Translations under genes and position numbers: made by a program
Assembly (NCBI RefSeq): GCF_007833215.1
Contig: NZ_CP042239.1
Span: 558,001 to 622,000 of the forward strand
Reading direction: 5' to 3'
Source: Sphingomonas suaedae
Lineage (GTDB): Bacteria; Pseudomonadota; Alphaproteobacteria; Sphingomonadales; Sphingomonadaceae
Length of the DNA: 64,000 nucleotides
Shown here: positions 8,611 to 16,519 of the stretch, one piece after another
How the letters are laid out: each line of letters opens with the position of its first letter
Numbering within the stretch: position 1 is the first letter of the stretch
The notes under the pieces: model-generated
Seen by the model: the letters and a program-made list of their open reading frames with translations, nothing else
What the model was told of the DNA's origin: nothing
The model's database searches: none

Positions 8611-10001
8611 CCGGTCGATCCACAGTGACGCGGCTCGAGGCGCTGCGTGCGTGGCGCGATCCGGTGATGCGCGTCATGCTGATCCTGTTCGCGATCGCGG
8701 CTGGCTATGCGGCAGTGACGGGCGGGCATTGGGCGCAGGCACGGCAGGAAGCGGTCACCACCGCCGTGGCCGAAGCCGATACGATCATGACGGACCGGCG
8801 CAAGGCGTTCATCGAAACGCTCGCCAAAGGCGAGAAGCCCAATTTCGGCCTGATCTACGCGACCGCGCTGCCGTTCCGAGCGGGCCTGCCCAGCGCCCCG
8901 CTCGCCGCGTTATCGACGGGACAAGCGGAGGGGTATCCGGCAGCGGCGAACATCGCCCCCTTTGTCGATCCTTGGACCATCTTCGACGCGCATGCGACCG
9001 GCCTCGAAAGTCCGGCGGTGCTCGCTGCAGGGCGGTTCGACCTGGCGTTCGTGATCGTCGTGCTGCTCCCGCTGCTGTTGATTGCGACCACCTACGACTT
9101 CTGGTCGCGCGACGTGGAAAATGGCAGCGCGCGGTTCCAGCTGGCCCAGCCTGTCCGCCCGGCTCGGCTGATCCTCATGCGCGCGGCGGTGAGGGGCGGG
9201 GGGCTGCTCGTTGCCGCGACTATTATTGCGATCGGCTGGCTCATAGCGGTCGGGGCAGGGGACGTCGTCGGGCTCGCTCTAGTTGTGCTGGTGATGCTGG
9301 CTTATGGAGCGTTCTGGATCGCCCTGTGCATCCTCATCAACCTGCTGGTCCGCGCGTCCACCACGGCGGCGCTGGCCTCCGGAACGGCCTGGCTCGCGCT
9401 GGTCGTCCTGATCCCGGCGGCTGGGTCCGCGATCGCCGACCTTGCAGCCCCGCCGCCATCGGCAATGGCGTACACCAACGCCGTCCGCACGGCAGGGCTG
9501 GAGGTGCGCGCCGCGAACCAGGCTGCAGCGCGCGCGGCGGCGACGGCGGAGTCAGATCGCGCCTATCCCGCCTCGCTCTGGCACAGCCGGGGCGAGATCC
9601 AGCAGCGCGATGCGCGGCTCGGCCCGATCCATCGCGCTTATGCCGATGGCTGGGCGCGTCATCGCGCGCTTGAGAACACGCTGTCGCTGCTATCCCCCGC
9701 CGTGATCGCGCAGGGCGCGCTCGACCGGATCGCCGGTACCGGCTCCGATCGTGCGCTGGCCTTCCAGGATCAGGCCCGCGCCTTTGCCGGCGACGTCCGC
9801 CGCATTGCCTTTGGCTGGATGGACGAAGAGCGGCTGATGACGCTCGCCGATTATGATCGCCCACTGCCGCGCTTCGCCTTCGTCGAGCCAGCTTGGCGCG
9901 GGCATCTGACGCGCGAACTTCTCATCCTGCTCGGTTTCGCGGCGCTGTTGCTGGCAATGGCCGCGCTTCGCCTGCGCCGCGGCGCCGCCCAATTGCTTTA
10001 A
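8607..10001 (+). CDS. ABC-2 type transporter permease, DUF3526 domain
   Basis: A 464-residue membrane protein paralogous in layout to the preceding permease: N-terminal helix at about residues 20-38, long external segment, then helices around 150-175, 200-225, 235-265 and a final helix near the C-terminus. I choose the ATG at 8607, which overlaps the previous stop by four bases; the longer frame upstream lies inside the preceding gene. The pair of permeases plus one ATPase suggests a heterodimeric ABC-2 exporter transcribed with a siderophore receptor, possibly exporting a siderophore or serving receptor-linked maturation. That role is inference. Confidence 0.8.
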   Translation: MTGRSTVTRLEALRAWRDPVMRVMLILFAIAAGYAAVTGGHWAQARQEAVTTAVAEADTIMTDRRKAFIETLAKGEKPNFGLIYATALPFRAGLPSAPLAALSTGQAEGYPAAANIAPFVDPWTIFDAHATGLESPAVLAAGRFDLAFVIVVLLPLLLIATTYDFWSRDVENGSARFQLAQPVRPARLILMRAAVRGGGLLVAATIIAIGWLIAVGAGDVVGLALVVLVMLAYGAFWIALCILINLLVRASTTAALASGTAWLALVVLIPAAGSAIADLAAPPPSAMAYTNAVRTAGLEVRAANQAAARAAATAESDRAYPASLWHSRGEIQQRDARLGPIHRAYADGWARHRALENTLSLLSPAVIAQGALDRIAGTGSDRALAFQDQARAFAGDVRRIAFGWMDEERLMTLADYDRPLPRFAFVEPAWRGHLTRELLILLGFAALLLAMAALRLRRGAAQLL

Positions 10002-10013
10002 GGACGTTCGCTT

Positions 10014-10727
10014 ATGCTCGAAGCCATCGGCCTCACCAAGGATTTCGGAGCGCACCGCGCGCTCGACAGCCTCGATCTGCGCGTCGACCCCGGCGAGATC
10101 GTCTGCCTGCTCGGCGCCAACGGCGCGGGCAAGACCACGACGATCAACCTGTTCCTCGGCTTTCTGGAGCCAAGTGCCGGAGAAGCGCGGGTCGATGGCG
10201 TCGACGTCCGCAGCGATCCGGTCGGTACCAAGCGCAAGCTGCTTTACGTCCCCGAACAGATCGCGCTGTTCGGCGAACTGACGGGCGTCGAGAACCTCAC
10301 CTATTTCGCGGCGCTGTCCGGGATCGAGGAGCGGTCGGCGCCGTTCCTGCGGCAGTGCCTCGCCCAGGCTGGGCTGCCCGACGCGGCGATGGACCGGCGT
10401 GCGTCGGGCTATTCGAAGGGGATGCGGCAAAAGGTCGGCCTCGCGCTCGCCATCGCCAAACAGGCTCGCGCGCTGCTGCTCGATGAGCCGATCTCGGGCC
10501 TCGATCCGCAGGCGTCCGCCGAATTTCACGCCCTGATCGTCCGTCAGCGCGACGCCGGGGCGGCGGTGCTGATGGTTACGCACGACCTGTTTCGTGCGCG
10601 GGAGGTCGGCAACCGGATCGGGCTGATGCGTGAGGGCAAGCTGCGTCGGATGATCGATGCGGCGGACATCACCGCATCCGATCTGGAACGGCTCTATCTG
10701 GAAGAGATGGGCGCAATGGCCGCGTGA
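10014..10727 (+). CDS. ABC transporter ATP-binding protein
   Basis: A 237-residue nucleotide-binding subunit. Walker A is GANGAGKT (residues 34-41), the signature is YSKGMRQK (about 133-140, a variant of LSGGQ common in ABC-2 exporters) and Walker B is LLLDEP (about 154-159) followed by the D-loop SGLDPQ; the switch His is in VTHD. It follows the second permease after 12 bases, with AAGGA upstream of the ATG. The protein should energise the two-permease exporter of this operon. Confidence 0.92.
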   Translation: MLEAIGLTKDFGAHRALDSLDLRVDPGEIVCLLGANGAGKTTTINLFLGFLEPSAGEARVDGVDVRSDPVGTKRKLLYVPEQIALFGELTGVENLTYFAALSGIEERSAPFLRQCLAQAGLPDAAMDRRASGYSKGMRQKVGLALAIAKQARALLLDEPISGLDPQASAEFHALIVRQRDAGAAVLMVTHDLFRAREVGNRIGLMREGKLRRMIDAADITASDLERLYLEEMGAMAA

Positions 10728-10868
10728 TCCCGGCTCCGCCGTTGCGATGCGCTATTTCGCGCCTCATGGCGGCCGTGACTGAGTCTCAGACTGCGTTCCG
10801 AACCGGCGCCAACAGCCAGGGCTCGCTTTGGCGTGACATGTCGCTGGCGAGAGATTAGAGCGCCGCGC

Positions 10869-11258
10869 GTGTCCGCACCGCGTCGCCTGGTCCTTGATCA
10901 CCCCCATCTCGCCGCAGCGTTTGTTGCGCTCGCGCTGATGCTGAAGGTCTTGGTGCCTGCTGGCTTTATGCCGAGCGCCGAAAATGGACGCATCGTGGTC
11001 GCCGTCTGCAATGCGATGGGTGCGTCCACTCAAGTGATCGAGGTACCCGGCCTGGAGCATGAGGGCGACGCAACAGCAGGAAAATCCTGTGCGTTCGCGG
11101 ATCTCTCGTTACCGGTCCTTCCCTCGACGGATTCGATCCAGCTTGCGGCGCTGCTGGCGTTTATTCTGGCGCTCGGCCTGACGGTCGCGGTCTCGCCAGC
11201 GCCTCAGGCGTTTGCGCATCTGCGCCCACCCTTGCGCGGGCCGCCCGCCCGCAATTGA
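10869..11258 (+). CDS. DUF2946 family protein
   Basis: A small protein of about 129 residues with an N-terminal hydrophobic helix (HLAAAFVALALMLKVLVPAGFMP), a central Cys-containing loop (CNAMG and KSCAFA), a second helix (about residues 85-110) and the C-terminal RPPLRGPPA. This matches the DUF2946 family, usually found beside TonB receptors and PepSY proteins in proteobacteria. I favour the GTG at 10869 because the product then begins VSAPRR as family members do; an in-frame ATG at 10833 is possible but has no clear ribosome site. Function unknown; metal handling (copper or iron) is suggested by the neighbours only. Confidence 0.68.
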   Translation: MSAPRRLVLDHPHLAAAFVALALMLKVLVPAGFMPSAENGRIVVAVCNAMGASTQVIEVPGLEHEGDATAGKSCAFADLSLPVLPSTDSIQLAALLAFILALGLTVAVSPAPQAFAHLRPPLRGPPARN

Positions 11259-11348
11259 TCCGACAGCCGCACGATCGCCTGGGCTGAGCCCGCGCGTGCC
11301 CGACAGGATTGCAGGCCGGCCTCACCCGCGCCTGGAAAGGGTATTTCC

Positions 11349-13376
11349 ATGACCAGGACCATATTGGCGGCACTGCTCGTCACCAGCAGCATCACGCCCG
11401 CATTCGCCCAGCAACGTTCACCGGACCCGGATCAGGCGAGCCGCGGCAATACGATCATCGTCACCGGCACGCGCGAGACGGCGCAAGCGATCGAAGAGAT
11501 CGAGCGCACGCCGGGCGGTGTCGACGTCGTCCCCGCCGCCGCGTTCCGCGACACGCCGGTTCAGAACATCAAGGACATTCTCGAATATGTCCCCGGCGTC
11601 ATCACCCAGCATCGCATGGGCGACGATGCACGGCTCTCGATCCGTGGATCGGGCCTTTCGCGCGCCTATGGCAATCGTGGCATCCTGCTGCTGATCGACG
11701 GCATTCCCCTGAACACGTCCGATGGCCTGATGGATCTGTTCGAGATCGATCCCAGCGCCTACGCGCACGTCGAAGTGTTCAAGGGCGCCAATGCGCTGCG
11801 CTACGGCTCCAACGCGCTCGGCGGCGCGATCAACCTGGTCACGCCGACCGGTGCGGATGCGTCGCCGCTGACCGCGCGCATCGACGGCGGCAGCTTCGGC
11901 TATATCAAGGGTCAGGCAAGCACGGGCGGGGCTTCGGGTTCGCTCGACTGGTTCGCGACCGTCTCGGCTCAGCGGATTGACGGCTACCGCGATCATAGCG
12001 ACGGCGATGCGATCCGGGGGAACCTCAACATCGGCTACAAGATCGCGCCGAACATCGACACGCGCTTCTATGTCTATGGCGCGACGACGAACCAGCGAAT
12101 TCCCGGTGAAGTGAGCAAGGCACAGGCGCTTGGCGCGCCGCGCTCGGCGAACCCGGTCTGGTTCACCCAGGACCAGCAGCGTAATGTCGATTCGATCCGG
12201 ATCGCCAACAAGACCACGCTTCGATGGGGGGAAACCAGCGTCGATCTCGGCGTCTTCTACAATAACCGGCAGGTGAAGCACCCCATCTTCCAGTGGCTGG
12301 ACTTCACCGTGGACGATTATGGCGGATTTGCCCGGCTGGTCGATGAGCGTTCGCTCGGTGGAATGCACAACCGTCTGATCCTGGGCGCGAATCTTCAGAA
12401 GGGGACGATCGACACCGAACAGTTCGTCAACCTGCCCGGCGCCGTAAAGGGCGCGCTGGCCGCGTCGATGGTGGACAAGTCGAGCAACCTGTCCCTTTAC
12501 GCCGAGGATTCGCTTTACGTCGGCCCGGACCTGGCGCTGATCGGCGGCGTCCAATATCTCCATGCCGTCCGCGATCGGCGCGACAGGTTCCTGGCAAATG
12601 GCGACCAGTCGGGTCGAAAGGAATATGACCTGTGGTCGCCCCGCATCGGCATACTCTGGCACGCTGGCGCGAACGCGCAGCTGTTCGGGAATATCTCCCG
12701 TAGCGCCGAGGTGCCCAGCTACGACGCCAACGTCATCACCGCTGCGAATCTGAAGCCGCAGCGCGCAACCACTTACGAGATTGGAACCCGCGGAGGTAGC
12801 GGCGGCATCGGCTGGGACGTGTCGGTCTATCGGTCGGAGTTGCGCGACGAGCTGCAGTGCCTCTCGACCGGGCCGTTCAGCGCGTGCAGCATCATCAATG
12901 CCGGGCGCACCGTCCACCAGGGCGTCGAAGCCGGGCTGGATGGGACGGTTCCGGTGTCGCAGTCCGGTAATCGCATCGCATTCACGCTCGCCTACACCTT
13001 GAACGACTTCTTCTTCGATGACGATCCAACCTATGGCGACAACCGGCTCCCCGGCGTGCCGGAGCATTATGTGCGGGCCGAGTTGCTCTACCGGCACACC
13101 AGCGGCTTCTATGCCGGTCCGAATATCGAATGGTCGCCCAAGTCGTATTTCGCCGACCATGCCAACAGCCTGAGCGTTGATCCGTTCGCGCTGCTGAACC
13201 TCAAAGCCGGGTTCGACACGAGCAAGGGCTGGGCCTTCTACATCGAGGGCCGGAACCTGACGGACAAGCGCTACATCTCGACCGTGGCTGTCGCCGGCAC
13301 CGCCGGTGCGGGGGCGGAGCTGTTCAATCCCGGCATCGGCCGCGCCGTGTTTGCGGGCATCCGGTTCAGCCGCTGA
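11349..13376 (+). CDS. TonB-dependent receptor, FecA-like
   Basis: A 675-residue outer-membrane receptor. Signal peptide: residues 1-21 ending AFAQ. TonB box-like TIIVTG follows, then a plug with DILEYVPGV, RLSIRGSGLSR and HVEVFKGANALRYGSNALGGAINLVTP. The barrel closes with FAGIRFSR. GAAAGGG stands just before the ATG. Sequence style is closest to the FecA/iron-citrate and related receptor group. The stop shares one base with the start of the PepSY protein gene (TGATG), and a DUF2946 gene precedes it, so the three genes likely form one metal or metal-chelate uptake operon. Confidence 0.9.
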   Translation: MTRTILAALLVTSSITPAFAQQRSPDPDQASRGNTIIVTGTRETAQAIEEIERTPGGVDVVPAAAFRDTPVQNIKDILEYVPGVITQHRMGDDARLSIRGSGLSRAYGNRGILLLIDGIPLNTSDGLMDLFEIDPSAYAHVEVFKGANALRYGSNALGGAINLVTPTGADASPLTARIDGGSFGYIKGQASTGGASGSLDWFATVSAQRIDGYRDHSDGDAIRGNLNIGYKIAPNIDTRFYVYGATTNQRIPGEVSKAQALGAPRSANPVWFTQDQQRNVDSIRIANKTTLRWGETSVDLGVFYNNRQVKHPIFQWLDFTVDDYGGFARLVDERSLGGMHNRLILGANLQKGTIDTEQFVNLPGAVKGALAASMVDKSSNLSLYAEDSLYVGPDLALIGGVQYLHAVRDRRDRFLANGDQSGRKEYDLWSPRIGILWHAGANAQLFGNISRSAEVPSYDANVITAANLKPQRATTYEIGTRGGSGGIGWDVSVYRSELRDELQCLSTGPFSACSIINAGRTVHQGVEAGLDGTVPVSQSGNRIAFTLAYTLNDFFFDDDPTYGDNRLPGVPEHYVRAELLYRHTSGFYAGPNIEWSPKSYFADHANSLSVDPFALLNLKAGFDTSKGWAFYIEGRNLTDKRYISTVAVAGTAGAGAELFNPGIGRAVFAGIRFSR

Positions 13377-14761
13377 TGACCGAGGGGGAGCCTATGGTGC
13401 GGCGGGATACCGCCGGATCGCTCTACCGCACGGTATGGCGATGGCACTTCTACGCAGGGCTGTTCGTGCTGCCCTTCATTCTGATCCTGTCGGTCACCGG
13501 GTCGATCTATCTGTTCAAGCCGCAGATCGACCGGTGGGAGGAGCGCACCTATCGTGGCTTGTCCCTCGATGGCGCGGTTACGCCGGATCAACAGCTTGGC
13601 GCGGTGTTGACGACCTATCCCACGGGTCGCTTCAACAGCTATCGCGTGCCCGAGGCACCGGGCGATGCCGCGATGATCGAACTGATCTTCTTCGACGGCG
13701 CGAAGCTCGACATCTTCGTGTCGCCGCAAGGAAAGCTGCTCGGCGGGCGCGATCCCGCGAGCAAGCTCACGGAAACGATCGCCAATATTCATGGCTCGCT
13801 GCTGCTCGGCAAATGGGGCGACTGGCTGGTGGAGTTGGCGGCGAGCTGGACAATCGTGCTGATCCTCACCGGCCTGTATCTGTGGTGGCCTCGCCCCCTG
13901 CGTGCAGCGGGCACGCTTTACCCCCGCCTGAACCTGCGGGGCAGGCCCCTGCTCAGGGACATCCATCGCGTCACCGGCTTCTGGATCGCCGGCCTGGTGC
14001 TCGTCATGCTCGCCAGCGGGCTGCCCTGGGCGGGTGCGTGGGGCAGCGGATTCCGCTGGGTGCGCAGCGAGCTTGGCCTCGTCAACGGACCGCAGAGCTG
14101 GAAGGTGGGTGCTGACGGCAAACAGGCCCCGCCGGCCGTCGAAGCCGTCCACGATCACAGCGCCATGGACACAGCGACGCCTTCCAGCATGGCTGGCTCG
14201 GCGCTTCCCGCAGGCCTCCCGCTCGCGGCGTTCGTAGCGAAGGCCAGGGAGCAGGAGATGCCACCGCCGGTCGTCGTCGTGCCGCCTCATGCGATCCAGC
14301 GGTTCGGCCCACCGACCGGCAAGGACTGGACGGTGAAGTCGGAAACACAGAACCGATGGCTGGCGCGGCAGGTGACGTTCGATGCTGAGACCGGGGCCGA
14401 GACCGCGCGCAGGGGGTTTGCCGATCAGCATGTCGTGGATCGGATCGTGAATACCGGCGTAGCATGGCATGAAGGGCAGCTGTTCGGGCTGGCCAATCAG
14501 ATCATCGGGGTGATCACCGCGCTTGGTCTGATCGCGGTCAGCATTCTCGGGGCCGTCATGTGGTTCAAGCGCAGACCGGCCGGCGCTTTCGGCGCGCCGC
14601 CCACCGGTCGCGCGCCCGGGCTCGGGATGATGACGCTGATCCTGGTTCTCGGTCTGTTGTTGCCCTTGTTCGGCGTATCGCTGCTGGCGCTGCTGTTTCT
14701 CGATCGAGCTGGTGCATATCTGAGACACCGCTTTCGCCAGCTTGGCGATAGCCTGGCTTAA
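13376..14761 (+). CDS. PepSY-associated TM domain protein
   Basis: A 461-residue inner-membrane protein with the PepSY_TM layout: first helix at about residues 25-47 (FYAGLFVLPFILILSVTGSIYLF), a PepSY-type extracytoplasmic part, helices near 155-172 and 200-217, a His-rich loop (HDHSAMDTATPS) and C-terminal helices near 370-395 and 415-445. It starts on the last base of the receptor stop codon. Such proteins accompany siderophore or iron-chelate receptors and some are reductases that release iron from chelates in the periplasm; that role is inferred. The extra loop His residues could bind metal. Confidence 0.82.
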   Translation: MTEGEPMVRRDTAGSLYRTVWRWHFYAGLFVLPFILILSVTGSIYLFKPQIDRWEERTYRGLSLDGAVTPDQQLGAVLTTYPTGRFNSYRVPEAPGDAAMIELIFFDGAKLDIFVSPQGKLLGGRDPASKLTETIANIHGSLLLGKWGDWLVELAASWTIVLILTGLYLWWPRPLRAAGTLYPRLNLRGRPLLRDIHRVTGFWIAGLVLVMLASGLPWAGAWGSGFRWVRSELGLVNGPQSWKVGADGKQAPPAVEAVHDHSAMDTATPSSMAGSALPAGLPLAAFVAKAREQEMPPPVVVVPPHAIQRFGPPTGKDWTVKSETQNRWLARQVTFDAETGAETARRGFADQHVVDRIVNTGVAWHEGQLFGLANQIIGVITALGLIAVSILGAVMWFKRRPAGAFGAPPTGRAPGLGMMTLILVLGLLLPLFGVSLLALLFLDRAGAYLRHRFRQLGDSLA

Positions 14762-14874
14762 ATCGGGCGGTATGCGCCACTGTCGAACGCTGCGCAGTCG
14801 CTTCAACGCGACACGCATGAAAAACCGATTTGCAAGGGGCTCGCGATCCCGCGAAACGCTCAGAAATCCGTGGG

Positions 14875-14919
14875 TTGACGGAGCAGGTGTTTCGGGTTCG
14901 AATCCTGTGCCACCGACCA
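14875..14919 (+). other. tRNA-Pro-like 3' fragment (possible attachment-site remnant)
   Basis: The stretch ends in GGAGCAGGTG, then GGGTTCGAATCC (T-arm with the invariant GTTCGA core) and CCACCGACCA, which is the form of the 3' half of a tRNA-Pro including an encoded CCA. The expected 5' acceptor strand (CGGTGG...) is not present upstream and no D-arm can be built, so this is not a complete tRNA. Such 3' fragments are typical footprints of integrases that target tRNA genes. It lies between two convergent genes. No integrase is near. Confidence 0.42.
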
Positions 14920-14959
14920 ATTCTAGTCCCGGAACGTCCGCAAAGCCCCGAGAAGCGAC

Positions 14960-14981
14960 CGGCGCGCCATCCGGGGCGCCG
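14960..14981. terminator. GC-rich hairpin between convergent genes
   Basis: CGGCGC at 14960-14965 pairs with GCGCCG at 14976-14981 around a 10-base loop. It lies just beyond the alkaline phosphatase stop and could limit transcription from either side, but there is no U-tract on either strand, so it is only a candidate. Confidence 0.25.
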
Positions 14982-14988
14982 GGGCGCT

Positions 14989-16395
14989 TCAATCCAGCCG
15001 AAGCGCGTCGCGGATGATGTAGTGGAGGTCGGTCTGGTCGAGCAGGCCGCTGACATTCACCGCGCGCGGACCATAGGCGGCGACGCGCAGCTGACCGCCG
15101 GTATGGCCCTGCGATCCTTCCTCCGCAGTGCCGTAGTGCACCGTCATGATGGCCCCATCGCGGGTGTTGAGCGCGGCGGTCAGGCCCGGCGCGCGTCCGC
15201 CATTGCCGATAATCAGGCTGGTATGCGCATGATCCGCCGTGACGATGACGAGCGTGTTGCCATCAGCCCGCGCGAACTCCAGCGCGACCTGAACCGCCTC
15301 GTCCAGATCCACTGTTTCGCCGATCTGGCCGCACGGGTTGGCGGCGTGGTCCTGCTTGTCGATCGACGCTCCTTCGACCTGAAGGAAGAAGCCCTTGCGA
15401 TTATTCTTGAGCAGCGCGATCGCCTTGCGCGTCATCGCGGCGAGCGTCGGTATGTCCGCCGTCCGCTGCGGGTTGGGCTGACAGGTGACGGCGGGCTTTT
15501 CGATATTGCCATGGACGCTGGCACGCGGGCCCAGCCATCGCACCGGCATGTTGCCCGGCGCGAACAGGCCGATCAGCGGCTGACGGGTGTCGGCCTTTGT
15601 AACCGCCTCGAGCTCGGATGCGTCGCGTACGATGCGAAAGCCGCGTGCCTGCGCCTGCCCCATCAACGTTAGGCCCGCAAATGCACCCGCCTTCGCCATT
15701 TCGGCAAAGCTCGCCGCGCCGCCGCCCAGCACCAGGTCCGCGCGCGTGTCGAGCATCTGTTCGGTGATCGATCCCAGCCCACCATTTTCCAGCGCATTGG
15801 TCGGGCAGGTCTTGCTGGTCGCCGCCGGGCCATAGCATTTGCGCTGAGTGACATGGGCGATCTGTGCCGCAGGGGTTGCATCCTGAATCTCGGCGGTCGA
15901 GACATTGCCGGTGGCGAGTCCCGCGGCCTTGGCAAGCTGGATCAGCGTGCGGTGCGGCTTGCCGTAGATATCGACGCCGATCGCGCCATTATAGCTTTTC
16001 ACCCCCGTCGCCCAGGCGGTCGCGGTCGCGGCGCTGTCGGGCACGTAAGTGGGCTTCCCGGTTTCGCGATCGAGCGAATAATGGGTAATCTGGCCGGTAA
16101 AGGGGAGGGCGTCGATGCCCTTGAAATAGCCACCGGCCCCTGCGGCATAATTGCGCGCGATGGTGATTTCGGAATCGCCCATCCCATCGCCGATCAGCAG
16201 GATGACGTTGCGGACTTCTTTCCGGACGGCGAGCTTGCGATAGGTGTCGCGCATATCGCCCTCGACCCGGCGCGCACCGCCGGGTTCGCGCACGTCGCCG
16301 CGCGCCCCGCGTGACAGATCGGGCGCGGAGTCCTGAGCAAACGCTGTCGGTGCCGCGAGCGCGAGCAGGGTGGCGAGGACGAGACGAGCAGGCAT
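14989..16395 (-). CDS. phoA: Alkaline phosphatase (PhoA family)
   Basis: A 468-residue periplasmic alkaline phosphatase that hydrolyses phosphomonoesters. Signal peptide: residues 1-20 (ends AFA). Catalytic and metal motifs: LIGDGMGD (Asp70), [11 protein letters not shown] with nucleophile Ser121, [19 protein letters not shown] and QGHTGG, all in the PhoA order. GGAG precedes the ATG at 16395 by a suitable distance. The gene lies 124 bases downstream of a large TonB receptor gene on the same strand, so the two are probably coexpressed; the receptor may bring in an organic phosphate compound or be another phosphate-starvation gene. I see no convincing Pho box. Confidence 0.92.
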   Translation of the reverse strand: MPARLVLATLLALAAPTAFAQDSAPDLSRGARGDVREPGGARRVEGDMRDTYRKLAVRKEVRNVILLIGDGMGDSEITIARNYAAGAGGYFKGIDALPFTGQITHYSLDRETGKPTYVPDSAATATAWATGVKSYNGAIGVDIYGKPHRTLIQLAKAAGLATGNVSTAEIQDATPAAQIAHVTQRKCYGPAATSKTCPTNALENGGLGSITEQMLDTRADLVLGGGAASFAEMAKAGAFAGLTLMGQAQARGFRIVRDASELEAVTKADTRQPLIGLFAPGNMPVRWLGPRASVHGNIEKPAVTCQPNPQRTADIPTLAAMTRKAIALLKNNRKGFFLQVEGASIDKQDHAANPCGQIGETVDLDEAVQVALEFARADGNTLVIVTADHAHTSLIIGNGGRAPGLTAALNTRDGAIMTVHYGTAEEGSQGHTGGQLRVAAYGPRAVNVSGLLDQTDLHYIIRDALRLD

Positions 16396-16519
16396 GAAGG
16401 AACTCCGAAATCAGGCGGACCGACGTGCCGCGATGGCCGCCGGTCCGCGCGCTATCAGTGGTTTGTGACACTATTGTACCGTGCGGCCCCGCCGCCGCAG
16501 CGACGGGGCGCGGTGGCGA

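Noticed and set aside
11418-13160. 580-codon frame antisense to the FecA-like receptor
   Set aside because: Antisense shadow with no recognisable domain.
16396-16519. Possible Pho box between the receptor and alkaline phosphatase genes (GTGTCAC ... ACTGATA)
   Set aside because: The half-sites are not at the 11-base spacing of a Pho box and one half is a poor match.
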